NCBI RefSeq assembly: GCF_000350225.1
Contig: NW_005179238.1
Span: 33,245-97,244, forward strand
Length of the DNA stretch: 64,000 bases
Source: Chondrus crispus
Lineage: Eukaryota > Rhodophyta > Florideophyceae > Gigartinales > Gigartinaceae
Reading direction: 5' to 3'
Shown here: one piece after another, positions 1 to 9,792 of the stretch
Numbering within the stretch: position 1 is the stretch's first letter
How the letters are laid out: every line of letters begins with the position of its first letter
The notes under the pieces: generated by a model
Databases searched by the model: none
The model's input: the letters and a program-made list of their open reading frames with translations, nothing else
Told to the model about the DNA's origin: nothing
Translations under genes and position numbers: made by a program

Positions 1-8
1 ACGTGCTC

Positions 9-178
9 TTAGGGTGACCCCACCGCGCCTTGTCTAAAATCGCAAAAGCAGACAAATTTCGTCACGTAATTGGATATACTATATTTTGTCAAGCCGCGCT
101 TTGAAGGAAGTGGTGATTCAGCGATGAACCCCACTGGGCGTGTAGCACTATGCATCTATAATATTTAGGTCACCCTAA
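9..178. mobile_element. Candidate MITE-like element with 11-bp terminal inverted repeats
   Basis: TTAGGGTGACC at 9-19 is the exact reverse complement of GGTCACCCTAA at 168-178. The 148 bases between have no coding capacity. If TA is the duplicated target, the inverted repeat proper is GGGTGACC, which would suit a Tc1/mariner-type target, but this is inference. A chance inverted repeat cannot be excluded because the left flank is only 8 bases long. Confidence 0.4.
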
Positions 179-1503
179 TTACTACCAGTCCGCCGTAGAT
201 GATACTCTTGCCGAGCAGAGCATTGCGCTCTCAGCAACGCCCGGGGAAAGATTCTCCTCGTCTGACCACCTGAGACCCTTGCCCCCGTTACTCCCTCCAA
301 CCGCTGATCTTCAGCACCATTTATCACCTCAGGCACTGCCGGCACTCCTTGAAAGGTGAGGAGAAGTGAGAAGCTTGGCAATATTCCACGAGCGCAAGCT
401 GCATAGCGCACCCCTTCGCGTGCCACACTTTCTACAGAACTGTAGTACTGTAGTGTAAACCAAGCGCAAATCAGTTTGGAAGAGCTTTGGTAGAGCTGTA
501 AGCATATGAAATTCAGATGTTTTCTGTACTGTTTTATAAAACGAAGCTTGCCCAAACCGCGCTTTGGACAAGAATCTCGACCAAATAATTTTGGTTTGGA
601 AAAGAATCTTGCCCAAATTCTAAACTTAGGACAAATGCTGGCCCGGTGGTGTTGAAAATCTGTTCTATCGGTCCAAACTTTGGTGGTTGGAATTTCAGGA
701 CAGAAATGTTGTGGGTGGTGGGGTCACAACCCTATGCTCAGGTATTGTGACGATTTTTAGAGCCTCTTTCGGAGCACTTTGGCGTAACTCGAGACTCCTT
801 GGGACTATGCAGACTAGAGTAGGCTCAATCGATCGTCGTCGGTGCTCCGGTTCAGGGGATGTACTTTTGGCGCCTAGGGAGCAGTGGAAAGGAAATGACG
901 GGTTTGTTTCTCTCAGCTGGGACCGCTCAGGACACTAGGGCGACATGAGTACAAAAATTGTTCTTCAGGGGCGTTGTTGCTATCCTTCGACAAGTGAGTG
1001 CTTCTCAGGCGCAGTGTAATGTTATGCAGAAGTGCACTGTTGTAGACATTCCGTGTGAGATTTGATCAGTGGTGTCTTTCTTCGTCCCCGCAAGTGCTCT
1101 TCAATGCAATAACCTCACGTAAATGCACCGATCTCTCCCTAACCCCATTTAAAAATGCCTTCCCACTGTATTAAGTGGCCATAAATGCAATTTACCTAGT
1201 TTCCTTCGCCGGTCCGCTTGTGCGTCTTCAAAGAACGCGCAAAGGCTTCTCAAACGCACGCTTTTCAGTTTCTGTTGGCCTTGCACGCTTCATCGTGTCC
1301 ATTCAGTGCCAGCCCTGCCAGCAGACCGTACTGATGGCCCGCTTGCAGGTCTGGCACCACTGTGTTTGCAGTGACCCCTTGCGCTTTAGTTTGGTCTTCC
1401 CGTCTTTATTACCCTACCCCTCAGAGACCAATTACGGAGAACACAGTAAGTTGACGGCCCCGTTACGTTCTTGCGGTTGTGCTTCCTGTTGAACCTCCGG
1501 GCG
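179..1503. other. Non-coding stretch, nothing recognised
   Basis: Only short overlapping frames without family resemblance are present. There is an AT-rich segment with loosely repeated 'ttgcccaaa' words at about 540-620, and a CTGTAGTACTGTAGTG word near 436, a word type that recurs in the LTRs of this window. I see no gene, RNA or clear mobile element here. Confidence 0.5.
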
Positions 1504-2960
1504 TTACGAGGCCTTGTTGTGGCGCTCAGCAGCATGTCGTCGAAACATTGGGTGATCTTTGTCTGAGTCTGAGGCATGCTCCGCGCTGCTGTTGTTCTTT
1601 TCCTCACCATTACCTCCGTATCTCTCCACCCATTCTTTTGCGATTGTACGAGCAAATGCTCCCAACGTAAAACATTGAATCACGTTGTGTCTGATTGCAG
1701 CGTATCCCCTACTGTACGATTCTTCCACTTCATCGACATTGGGTAGTAGCTTCTCTTTTCCAGCCCTGTTCAACCTGTAGAAGACAGCTGCATTGTTTAC
1801 TTGCATGCATAAGAGTCGGGCTATGATAGAAACCACTGGACTTTCGCGAATATTGCTCGTCGCCAGCGTTTTTAAATACCTCGATATAACATCGACACCC
1901 AATTTATGGTTGCTGCAGCACACAGCCGGTGTAAACCGGATCATACTGGCGGGAGGTACCGATTCTCCCCTTGTAGAAATTGCATGGCGTATGGCCTCAC
2001 TTAAACCGTAATATGAGGCTAGGCTGTACAAATCAGAGGCCTGTGAGTTCTTCAGCATTTCATCATACTACTTAGGCATGTTCTCTGGATTACTGCCAAC
2101 CCATGAAAAACAGGCTACGGGAACGCAGTCCATTATGTAAGTGTCGCTAAGACGAAGGGCCTCCGAGAAGTTAACAATGACGTACAAAATGGACGCGACC
2201 TTCTGAAATAGTTGCCCCTGTTCCTACCACGTAAATGAAGTCATTCATACCAAGCGTAACTGCGTGATGCAGAACCTGAGTAGGGTAGGAAGTCGTTCGT
2301 ACAAGCTCCTGGAGGATTGCAAAACTCTTCATGTTGATGCCGATGTTTTCAAGAGATATAACAGGTCCATATCGTTCCTTAGAATCTTTAGCCTGTTGAG
2401 CAGTCCTTCTGGCGGTCATAGTTTTGACCTCAACTACACATGCCGTAAGCCCCCTTCTTCATCCACTGCTGCAAGGAGAGCGTCAGGACTGCCAGCAAAC
2501 ATGCTGCAGCGATGGCTTTCCAGGATCCCAGTTGTCCTAACATGTCTTACGTTGCACACGTACGACTCATCCCAGCCGTATTCCGACCGACCTATAGGGT
2601 AACAGTAAGCACTACCACATTCATTCATGAACGTCGGTATAGCAGCGACTATCTTAGCTTCGTTCTGAGTTCCTTCCCGCATTCCGGAGGTTGCTAGTAA
2701 GGGTTTCATTACCCAGGCCGATAATGACGCTTCACGCAAAGCTTTTGTGGTCCTTTCAGCCGCCTGCTACACCCTATCTTCCTCCGAGTCTGCCGGACCA
2801 TCGTCCAGGTCAACCATTTCATTGACTACATTGGCTTTAAGCTGATTAAAGGCAGCGACCAACTCGGCCTTCGTCACCCTTCCATCCGGCACCCTACCGA
2901 AAATATCGAGCATTCCCACAATGTCGTTCTTCGTCGTATATTCGACTTGCTGACATTGCA
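1504..2960 (-). pseudogene. Decayed YqaJ-like PD-(D/E)XK nuclease with a piggyBac-like C-terminal tail
   Basis: Read on the minus strand from about 2960 the frames give, in order: a SAP-like helical stretch (KNDIVGMLDIFGR, then KAELVAAFNQLK); a segment with GTQNEAKI, TTGILESH and FAGSPDALL; then VVEVKTMT. SPD followed by EVK is the PD-(D/E)XK catalytic pattern as it occurs in YqaJ-type exonucleases. Beyond this (1504-2058) come RFTPAV, KLGVDVISRYL and NNAAVFY, which resemble the region around the last catalytic Asp of piggyBac-type transposases. The parts lie in different frames: shifts near 2430 and 2185, and stops near 2780 and 2064. The N-terminal side is cut by the T1 LTR at 3202. Function as a mobile-element gene is inferred from the domain mix. 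Multi-exon structure is an alternative to decay, but I saw no clear splice sites. Confidence 0.5.
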
Positions 2961-3201
2961 GTCAGCCGCGTGGTAGGTGCTCGCCGTGAAGAGGGCCGGG
3001 GTATGTCGCTGAGCTTCAGCCCGAGAGTCCGTGTAGGACGACTTCGAGTGCTTCGGACGCAAAGAAAATGGTCTCCTTAGAATTGTAGGCCCTGTCAGCC
3101 GCAAAAATGCGTCTTGCATTGGACGCAAGGCCCCATTTGTGGAAGCCCCCTGCAACAACTGCGCCAACCTCTCCCATGTATGGAAGAGCTTCTCGCCGGA
3201 C

Positions 3202-3904
3202 TGTAGCATAAACACCTCCAGACGACTGAGGGTGTATGCGCAGTCCGACGTAGACCCCGTTCGAACGGGGAGACGGGTGAAGAACCAGGTAACGAAGCAG
3301 GGAAGCAAGCTCTGGTAGCGGTGTGGTAGAGCGGGAAGGTCGGGGACAAGTGTACGCGCGGGCCGATCTAAGCCTCGACGCCCCGGAGCAGCGCTGGGTA
3401 ACGTACCAGCGCTGACGGGCGGAGATGGATCTAGGCTCGCTCGCGCATGCATGTGTCCCTTACCCGCTCCCTTCCTCTTAACGCGCGCGAAGGCGAAGGC
3501 GCGTAGTTAGAATAAGCTGGGTGGACTGACCTTGGCGGTCGGTTGAGGACAAGTCCGTGCTTGTCCCCCTCCCCCGCCGTCGGTCCGCTCCATCTTTAAT
3601 ATACAAAACAATCTATCATAACACTACAGCACCGAGGTACTGTAGTGGGCTACTGTAGTGCAGGTCGGCCTGCACTGTAATACTGTCGGCTATGTCGAGG
3701 CTGACAGTACACGTATTACCCGTGGTGCGTGCGCGCTTCGTTCGCGCGCTGTACACGTGTGCACGTGTATGCGCGTGTCCCTTGTCCCCGTGGTGTACAC
3801 GTGGACACGTGCGGTTGTACTGTAGAGCGCCGGGCTCTACAGTATGGGATCCCCTTGTTGATCCAATCTAACTAAAAAGAGCCCCCTGGGGGGGTTATAC
3901 TACA
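3202..3904 (-). repeat. T1 3' LTR (703 bp)
   Basis: On the plus strand it begins TGTAGCATAAAC and ends TTATACTACA, so read on the minus strand it is TGTAGTATAA...TTTATGCTACA. It aligns in reverse with the T2 LTR: shared blocks around 'tgttatgatagatt', 'gacaagcacgg' and 'gtggtagagcgg'. A TATA-like 'gtatatta' lies in the shared block near 3595. A hairpin with a perfect stem TACTGTAGAGC/GCTCTACAGTA lies at 3819-3844. A polypurine tract adjoins at 3905. The possible 5-bp target at 3197-3201 (CGGAC) cannot be tested because the other end is lost. Confidence 0.8.
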
Positions 3905-3919
3905 CGGCCCCCCCCTCAA
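3905..3919 (-). other. T1 polypurine tract
   Basis: On the minus strand CTTGAGGGGGGGGCCG runs directly into the LTR start TGTAG. Polypurine tracts at this place prime plus-strand DNA synthesis in LTR retrotransposons. Confidence 0.7.
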
Positions 3920-4208
3920 GCGTGAACGTCCGCGTTCACGGGTGCTTGTAGAGAGAGCCATGTCGGACGCGTCTCACGTTGATCTTGACTTGACCTAGGT
4001 TCCATTCGTCCCACTCCGTTCGTCACGTGTCTTCCCGTTCCCCGGTGTTTGCGTGGTCGCGCTTCCCTTGCACGTCCCGCCCCCTTGTCCACCCCTCGTC
4101 TTCCCGCCGGTTGGGGGTTCCCGATCCTCGCCGCGGAGTTCTTACTTCACGCCCCCTGCTACTGTGGTCGTCCCACTGTCGTCAGGGAATCTCGAGTTCG
4201 ACGCGAGT

Positions 4209-5210
4209 ATGTCGTCCTCTCTCGCGAGTCCGTCCTCCACTCCCATCGCCGTCGCCTCTGCCCCGAGAAGGTCGGTGGCTCCTCATTCCTCGCCCTCTGT
4301 GACTCCCTCGGGGGCGCTCGGTCCTCCCGTGCCGACCGTCGCCGGCTTCGTCCCCCTCGAGGGGGACGTCCCGGTTCGTTCGGGCGCGGTCGCGCGTCCG
4401 TGGTCTACCCCTCAGGCCTTTCAGAGGGTTCGTGGTTCACGCGCGTCGTCGTCTTCCGTCGAGCGCTTCCAGACATCGGGCGGTCGCATGACCCCTGGAT
4501 CTCCTCTCCTCGACAGCTCGGAGCCGCGGCAAGCTGATTTGCTGCCTTCGGTATCGGCGGGAGTGCAGCCGCTCCCGCCCCTTTGCACAGTACGGTCTGG
4601 CATGGACGGAGGGGCCGCGGTCTCCGAGTGGTTCGGGGTCCCACTCGAGCGCTCGACCCCGCTCCCTCTCGACCGCCTCCGCTTTCCCTGGTGTCGTCAT
4701 GCCCGCTCGGGGGTCACCGTTGCTGAACTGCTGACGCGTAGGTCCCTCCGTCCGGACTTATTACGCGTACGGAAGGTATACGAGGCGGGGAGGGGAGAGG
4801 AAGCCACTCTTGTGTTGGGCCGTCTCCTCGCCGAGGGCGGCGGCGCCGCCTACCAGATCCCTGCGTTGATTGTCGGTGATCGCACTTTCGCTTACAGCTT
4901 GCCCGAAGTCGAATATGTCGACCAAATGGCGGACTATCTCCTTTACCACGAGCCAACGAGCCCTCGGGAGTTCGTCATGCTTTCTGTCGCGGGGCTGCAC
5001 GTGAGCCCCCGCCCCTTTGCCTATTCGAAGGCGCGTGTGGCCCTACAGAAATCGGCCTGCTCACTCATGAGGCTACACCACGTCGCCATTGCCCCCCACG
5101 ATTGGGCAGCTTATCGGCATTCGGGGGAGGCAGACGGACGTGTCTTCCGGTCGGCTGTTTTGCCGACGGCCTATCGCCACGCGATTTTCCGCCCCTCCCC
5201 GACGCAGTGA
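4209..5210 (+). CDS. T1 opposite-strand ORF, part 1 (unknown function)
   Basis: Open frame on the strand opposite to T1 pol, between the 3' LTR and the pol 3' end. The first ATG is at 4209; the frame is open from 4053. The N-terminal about 130 residues are Ser/Pro-rich and low complexity, followed by a mixed helical-looking region. Near the end, PHDWAAYRHSGEADGRVF resembles the WAYRTEADRVY segment of the T3 antisense protein at 26962-28926. The frame stops at 5210 while a -1 frame (5102 onward) continues with similar character. No catalytic motif or known domain is seen. Position and this weak match suggest it is the T1 version of the antisense gene in T3 and T4. It could also be a separate gene. 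Confidence 0.5.
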   Translation: MSSSLASPSSTPIAVASAPRRSVAPHSSPSVTPSGALGPPVPTVAGFVPLEGDVPVRSGAVARPWSTPQAFQRVRGSRASSSSVERFQTSGGRMTPGSPLLDSSEPRQADLLPSVSAGVQPLPPLCTVRSGMDGGAAVSEWFGVPLERSTPLPLDRLRFPWCRHARSGVTVAELLTRRSLRPDLLRVRKVYEAGRGEEATLVLGRLLAEGGGAAYQIPALIVGDRTFAYSLPEVEYVDQMADYLLYHEPTSPREFVMLSVAGLHVSPRPFAYSKARVALQKSACSLMRLHHVAIAPHDWAAYRHSGEADGRVFRSAVLPTAYRHAIFRPSPTQ

Positions 5211-6463
5211 GGGATGCCCTCCCTTCGTTGGGAGTGCACCCCCTACTTCCTTACGCCTTAAAGCACTTCGGAGCTGCTTGTACTGACCCCAGGCATCCCT
5301 CGCATCTCGATCTGATGTACAACGTCGAAAGGGAATGGGCATGGGCGATCGGTAATGCCTTCATGAACGAAGTCTCAATCCATAGAAGGGTGTTCGTACA
5401 ACCCACCGGCGTATTAGCCCACTTGGGGAGAGTAGCCTGGGATCTCCCCAACGTACCGCTCCATCCGCTCGAGCGGAGTTCCCTCCATCTACCCTGTACT
5501 TATGCCTTTGCACTCGAGCTGATGCACCGGGCATGCGACGTCCGAGATCGTCACCTTCGTCACTGGACGGACTTCACGACCGGCATACAGTCCTCCTTCT
5601 TGGTGTACGACCACCGTTCCAACTCCTTCGTAGGACGGCCGTCGGTCGTGGCGCCTTCTCCTCGGCGCTCCGCGGGCGGGGGCGGAGTCGGCTCCGCCTC
5701 GCGCTTATCGCGAAAGAAACGCTATCGTGACTTAGACAGCGAGCCTGCATCTTATGCACTCGCTGGGGCGAGCCCGGCCCGTGAGGCCTCGACGTCCGTG
5801 GGCGGCCATGGCTCGCCGGCCAGTCCTCCCGTTCCCCCTGTGCCTCCTCTTAACGCGACCCCGACCCACGGTCCACCGGAGGGCACTTGTGTACGCCGCA
5901 TGACGCTGGAGCGGAGCGACCTTCGGGCCATTCCCATATTGATCCGCGCCCTCGGGGACGCGGGCGATCATCCGTGGCTAGTGGAGCGCTTACTTAGCAC
6001 GCTCGCAAGCTGGTACTTAGCTCGAAACAAGGAAGCGCGTCGGATCGAGGCAGGTCGGGCGTACAGCTCGTCGGAGTTGGGACGCGTTCACGCTGAGTTC
6101 ATGGCGATACGCGAGTCCCTTCGTGAGCAGGGAAGCCCCCTCGAACGGACGGCTAGCGAGCGTGATCGTTACCGGGGGGAGCGGGATGCCCTTCGTGGGG
6201 CGTCCGCACCCGCGGCTCCTTCATTCAACGCGCAGCCGACCGCGGGGAGGCGAGTCCCATACGAGGGATTCGGGTACGAACCCTCTGCTGGAGGGGGTCG
6301 CGTTCCCTACACCGGGCACGCGCCTCGCTACACCCAGCCTCGTCCGGGTGCCGTCCCTCCGTTCGGGGAGCGGAGTTCGGAGACCCCTCGGTACCCTGGG
6401 TATTGCCCCCCGAGCGCTTCTAATCCCAGCTCGGCGGGGCCCACCAACGGCGCTAGCCGTTGA
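5102..6463 (+). CDS. T1 opposite-strand ORF, part 2 (unknown function)
   Basis: Continues part 1 in the -1 frame with a 109-base overlap; its own real start is probably in part 1. The middle contains DLMYNVEREWAWAIGNAF, which lines up loosely with KYERRMRNRMGVFVAYEW of the T3 antisense protein and VRSERKMRSDTGYFLAYQ of the T4 one. The C-terminal half is disordered: a basic patch (RLSRKKRY), a Pro-rich stretch, then a charged, probably coiled-coil segment (about residues 300-380) and a Gly/Pro/Tyr-rich tail. The frame break between parts is either a disabling indel or programmed shifting; the sequence alone does not decide. Confidence 0.5.
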   Translation: MGSLSAFGGGRRTCLPVGCFADGLSPRDFPPLPDAVRDALPSLGVHPLLPYALKHFGAACTDPRHPSHLDLMYNVEREWAWAIGNAFMNEVSIHRRVFVQPTGVLAHLGRVAWDLPNVPLHPLERSSLHLPCTYAFALELMHRACDVRDRHLRHWTDFTTGIQSSFLVYDHRSNSFVGRPSVVAPSPRRSAGGGGVGSASRLSRKKRYRDLDSEPASYALAGASPAREASTSVGGHGSPASPPVPPVPPLNATPTHGPPEGTCVRRMTLERSDLRAIPILIRALGDAGDHPWLVERLLSTLASWYLARNKEARRIEAGRAYSSSELGRVHAEFMAIRESLREQGSPLERTASERDRYRGERDALRGASAPAAPSFNAQPTAGRRVPYEGFGYEPSAGGGRVPYTGHAPRYTQPRPGAVPPFGERSSETPRYPGYCPPSASNPSSAGPTNGASR

Positions 6464-6575
6464 GCTCATAGGTCCGCCGTGGTCTACTGTCGGAAAGGTC
6501 CGACTCGTACAAAGAAAAAGCCACTAGGGCACCTCCTTCTCTTCCACTCTCGTCCGTGTCGAGGCCCCCTCTTTA

Positions 6576-6686
6576 GCGCGGGCTTGCGTCGTCGCTGCCA
6601 CGCGCCTTCGTTCGCGGACGTCCTTATCGTCGGCTTTGGCGCGGGCTTACGTCGTCGCTGCCCCGCGCCTTCGTTCGCGGACGAGT
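6576..6686. repeat. 63-bp-period tandem repeat, two copies
   Basis: The block beginning GCGCGGGCTT at 6576 recurs at 6639 with few differences and ends near GCGGACG in both. It lies inside the T1 spacer. Confidence 0.75.
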
Positions 6687-7817
6687 CTCGCGGGGGTTCG
6701 TACCGCGATAGGGGTCATTTTGCGCGTCCCCTTTTCTGCCGATTAGTCGCAAGATGCCCTCTCTCTCCGACGTGAGGTGGTCATTCCCGCCGCTGCCCTG
6801 ATTCCTCTTTCTTCTCCGACGCGCTCCCACTTTAGTTTGATATTTATGGCGAAGTTGGGCTCTTGGCACGACAGCGATCTCAGGCAACGGCTTCAGGCGT
6901 TAGCGTGGTGGTAGTTCCCTGCGCTCGGGCGCATGCCATTTCCAATTCATGTACATCTGCACCTTACCCACCCGAAAGCACACTGCTTCCATCGATAGAG
7001 CCGGTAACGTCGCCCCTTTCTTCTCTTGAGCAACTCCCCCTGGACTGTGTTACGCGCTTGCACTTGTTCATCCCGCGACGAGAATACTTCGTTTTCTCCG
7101 CATATTCTTTTGAGGTGCCTCTCGCGAGCCGTCCTGGGAAGGGGCGTCGTCGTTAATACCGAGCTCTACTTCCCCGGTGCGATGGCCTACAGTTATCACT
7201 TGTAGGTCTGCGGAGTGGTCGCCGCGCAGAAAGAAAGACGTCAGATTCAGTCGCGTGGGGAGGGCGTGCGTGCGCGTCGCGTCCACGCTATCGTTGACAT
7301 TGGTGCGCTTGTGTCGGGTTCGCACCCGCGCTACCAACGTCCTAGTCCGTTCCCGGGGCGTTCGGGGGGTAGGTGCGGTTGCGTGGCAGACTGGGAGCGG
7401 GTAGGCGGTTCTGCAGACCGAAGGGCGCGTGTACTCCCGCAGGGGTACGAGGGTTACGCAGCGCTGTTGTGCCGCCCATTGTGAGCGATCTTAACAGCAA
7501 ACGCGCTCACGTGCCGCCCGGGCGGCGATTTCCACCACATTTTTTTATATTTCTCTGGACGTGGCGGCGGCTTGCTGCACACACGTACGCACACGTGCTC
7601 ACGTGCGCTCCTTGTCGTGCGCGTGAGCGGCGTTCAGTACCTGTGCGCTTGCTAAAATCACCTCCCAAATTTTGGCCAATTTTCACGCGAAAATAATTTC
7701 CGCAAAAATTCAAGCTCAGTCCGTGATTGGTGCGGTGTCCGCGGCTTCCAAAATTTCCCAACAATAAAATCCTGGGGGCCGCGGTGCTTGACACGTGTGT
7801 GACATGGACCCCGCTAT

Positions 7818-7847
7818 AATCCAAAGTGTACATGTACACTTTGGATT
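7818..7847. repeat. Perfect 30-bp palindrome
   Basis: The sequence centred on TGTACATGTACA reads identically on both strands from 7818 to 7847. Outside it, CACGTGT and CATGG words on the left pair imperfectly with the right arm up to about 7874. Such a structure could act as a transcription end or a protein-binding site; the role is unknown. Confidence 0.8.
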
Positions 7848-8189
7848 GCGACTACCGCCATGACACGTGTAAAACAGAAAATGCCCAGCTGGTCGCGGAG
7901 CGCCCCTTGGTCTCTCCCCATTGCGTGTTAAATGTGAGGCACGGGCGTACACGCGTCGCGCCGTATGTGGGTACAGTAGCGGCTATTTTTCCTTATTTTT
8001 CCGTGTTGCTCGCGGCGGCGGCGGGATCACTGTACAGCAGTGTATCATCTGAGGGCTGCCCATTGGCAGCCCAATCATTTTCTGAGGCCAGGCGGTGCCC
8101 CTTCGATAAGGGCAGCTGTACTTTCGCGCCTCTCCTGTCGGTTAACTCGTGCCGTCCGATGTTAGTCCGCGGCAGAGCGGTTGAGGGCC

Positions 8190-8215
8190 CCCTCCTCAAG
8201 ATTGAACACCCGCGT
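8190..8215 (-). other. T1 internal PPT-like copy
   Basis: On the minus strand CTTGAGGAGGGGGCC, preceded by AACGCGGGTGTTCA, closely matches the 3' polypurine tract and its upstream context at 3905-3935 (AACGCGGACGTTCA, then CTTGAGGGGGGGGCC). It lies just past the end of the chromodomain reading frame. It may be a second plus-strand primer site or a scar of a duplication. Confidence 0.5.
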
Positions 8216-8304
8216 TCAGTTCAGAGGGGAGGTCTCTACCTGTACGCGTACGGAGTCTTTTCGCGTAGCGTGACAGTAACTCCTCGGGGACGTGTGTACG
8301 CGCT

Positions 8305-9651
8305 GTCTAAGTGGGTTGGTCGTAGTCGGCCCACTTGATGAGGAACTCCGTAGTTCCATCTTCCATGGTTCGATGCCGGAGTAGTCGTTCGACGGCATAC
8401 TGAGTACCCTCGGTGACCTTGTCGGCAAGGTCATTCGGGGTTGTCGTGCTCGTCCGCGGTGCGCCCGTCGCCGGTGGCGCATACACGCAGCGATCTGCGG
8501 AGACGCGCTCGGTGACACCATCACGATCGATCGTGATGGTTCGTCGGTCATTGGCGAGCACGCGGTAGGGTCCGACTGCGGGCGAGGCGAGCTTGTTCGA
8601 CGTCTTCCCCCCATCGGTGAGGTTAAGGTATACGTATTCCCCGGGGCGGAGCCGAGAATTAATACGTCGAATGCGGTTATCGAAGTCGCGTTTGTAGCGA
8701 GCCTGCGTCCGGCGCAGGCTCCCGTAGGTCTTTTGGATAGTCGAGTTCAAGGTCTTGAGGAACTCGGCACGTTGGTTCCCCCTATCGGAAGGGGGCGCGT
8801 CGCTGTCCGCCCGTCGGAGAGAGGACTCCGGCGGTGGCCTGCTGAGCAAGAGCTCAAGCGGCGTGGTGCGTGTGGTGCGATGTACGGGGGGGTTGTACGC
8901 ATACGTAAGCGGCCCCACGTACACATCCCAGTCGTCCTGGTGCTCACCCACGTAGTTCCGCAGCATAGAGGCGATTGTTCGGTTATATCGCTCGACTTGC
9001 CCGTTCGTCTGGCGATGGTACGCCGAAGTGTACAAATTCGTTATCCCCAGAACACGGCACGTGCTGTGGAAGAACTTGGCATTAAACTGAGGGCCGTTGT
9101 CAGAAAGCAACGTGCGATGGATGCCATACATGAACACCCACGAGTCGCAGAACGCAACTTCGACCGTGTACGCTGTTATCGTGCGGAGCGCAACGACTTG
9201 CGTCAGCTTACTGAAGCGGTCCGTAATCACGAGCAGGAACCGTTTTCCTGTCTTCGTCTTGGAGAGCGGCCCCAAGATGTCGATCGCGAGGCTCTCGAGC
9301 GGCCTCGTGGCTGGGAACAATGTCAATCGATTGAGATGTTTCCTCAGCTTGACCCGGTTCATCGCGCAGGTTCGACACCCTCGAACCGTGGCTGCGACGT
9401 CTGCAGCCAGGTGGGCCAGTAGTACTCGCGTCGAAGTGCGTAGTACATACGGTTTTGGCCCGGGTGTCCCGCGATGGCCGGGTTGTGTCACAAGCGAAGG
9501 AGCCTGTCGCAGAGCGTCCGAAGTACCACCACCTGAACGATATCAGGGTCGAAGGGTGTCTCCGTTTGAGCACCCCTTGGTGGTCCTCGAAGAAGGCGGA
9601 GTCTCGAGACTCGGACTGTCGTGCCAAAACGGTTTGGCAGAAGTCATCCAC
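8305..9651 (-). pseudogene. T1 integrase and chromodomain (broken)
   Basis: The main frame (9491-8305) carries the integrase core with all catalytic residues visible: Asp in AIDILGPL, Asp in LLSDNGPQF and Glu in NGQVERYNR. A C-terminal barrel region (YVYLNLTDG, VGPYRVLAND) and the start of a chromodomain (FLIKWADYDQPT) follow. The stop at 8305-8307 falls where chromodomains have the Trp of the W-E-P motif, so TGG to TAG is likely; the frame afterwards remains open and chromodomain-like (THVPEELLSRY). The linker and HHCC finger (9651-9492) lie in another frame, so at least one frameshift is present near 9490-9530. Confidence 0.85.
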
Positions 9652-9792
9652 GCGTTGCTCCTCGGCTATCTCCTCGATCGTCAGAGAGGCCGGCAGGTCG
9701 TCCTGCGGTGGGGCGACCGGGGAGTCGAGCGCGCCAGCGTCGGGGTCTTCGGCGCGCTGGATGTCGGCGGCGTCGAACTCGTCGTTCTCCTC

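Larger units (their letters stand above)
6464..8190. other. T1 spacer: 63-bp repeats and a palindrome, no gene
   Basis: This is the non-coding interval between the 3' end of T1 pol and the 3' end of the opposite-strand ORF. It holds two direct repeats of about 46 bases, 63 bases apart (6576 and 6639), and a perfect 30-bp palindrome (7818-7847) embedded in a longer imperfect hairpin. No protein-like frame is convincing. Confidence 0.6.

Noticed and set aside
2874..3452. 192-codon minus-strand frame across the T1 LTR boundary
   Set aside because: It crosses 3202, an LTR end, and its sequence is not the frame that carries the nuclease motifs.
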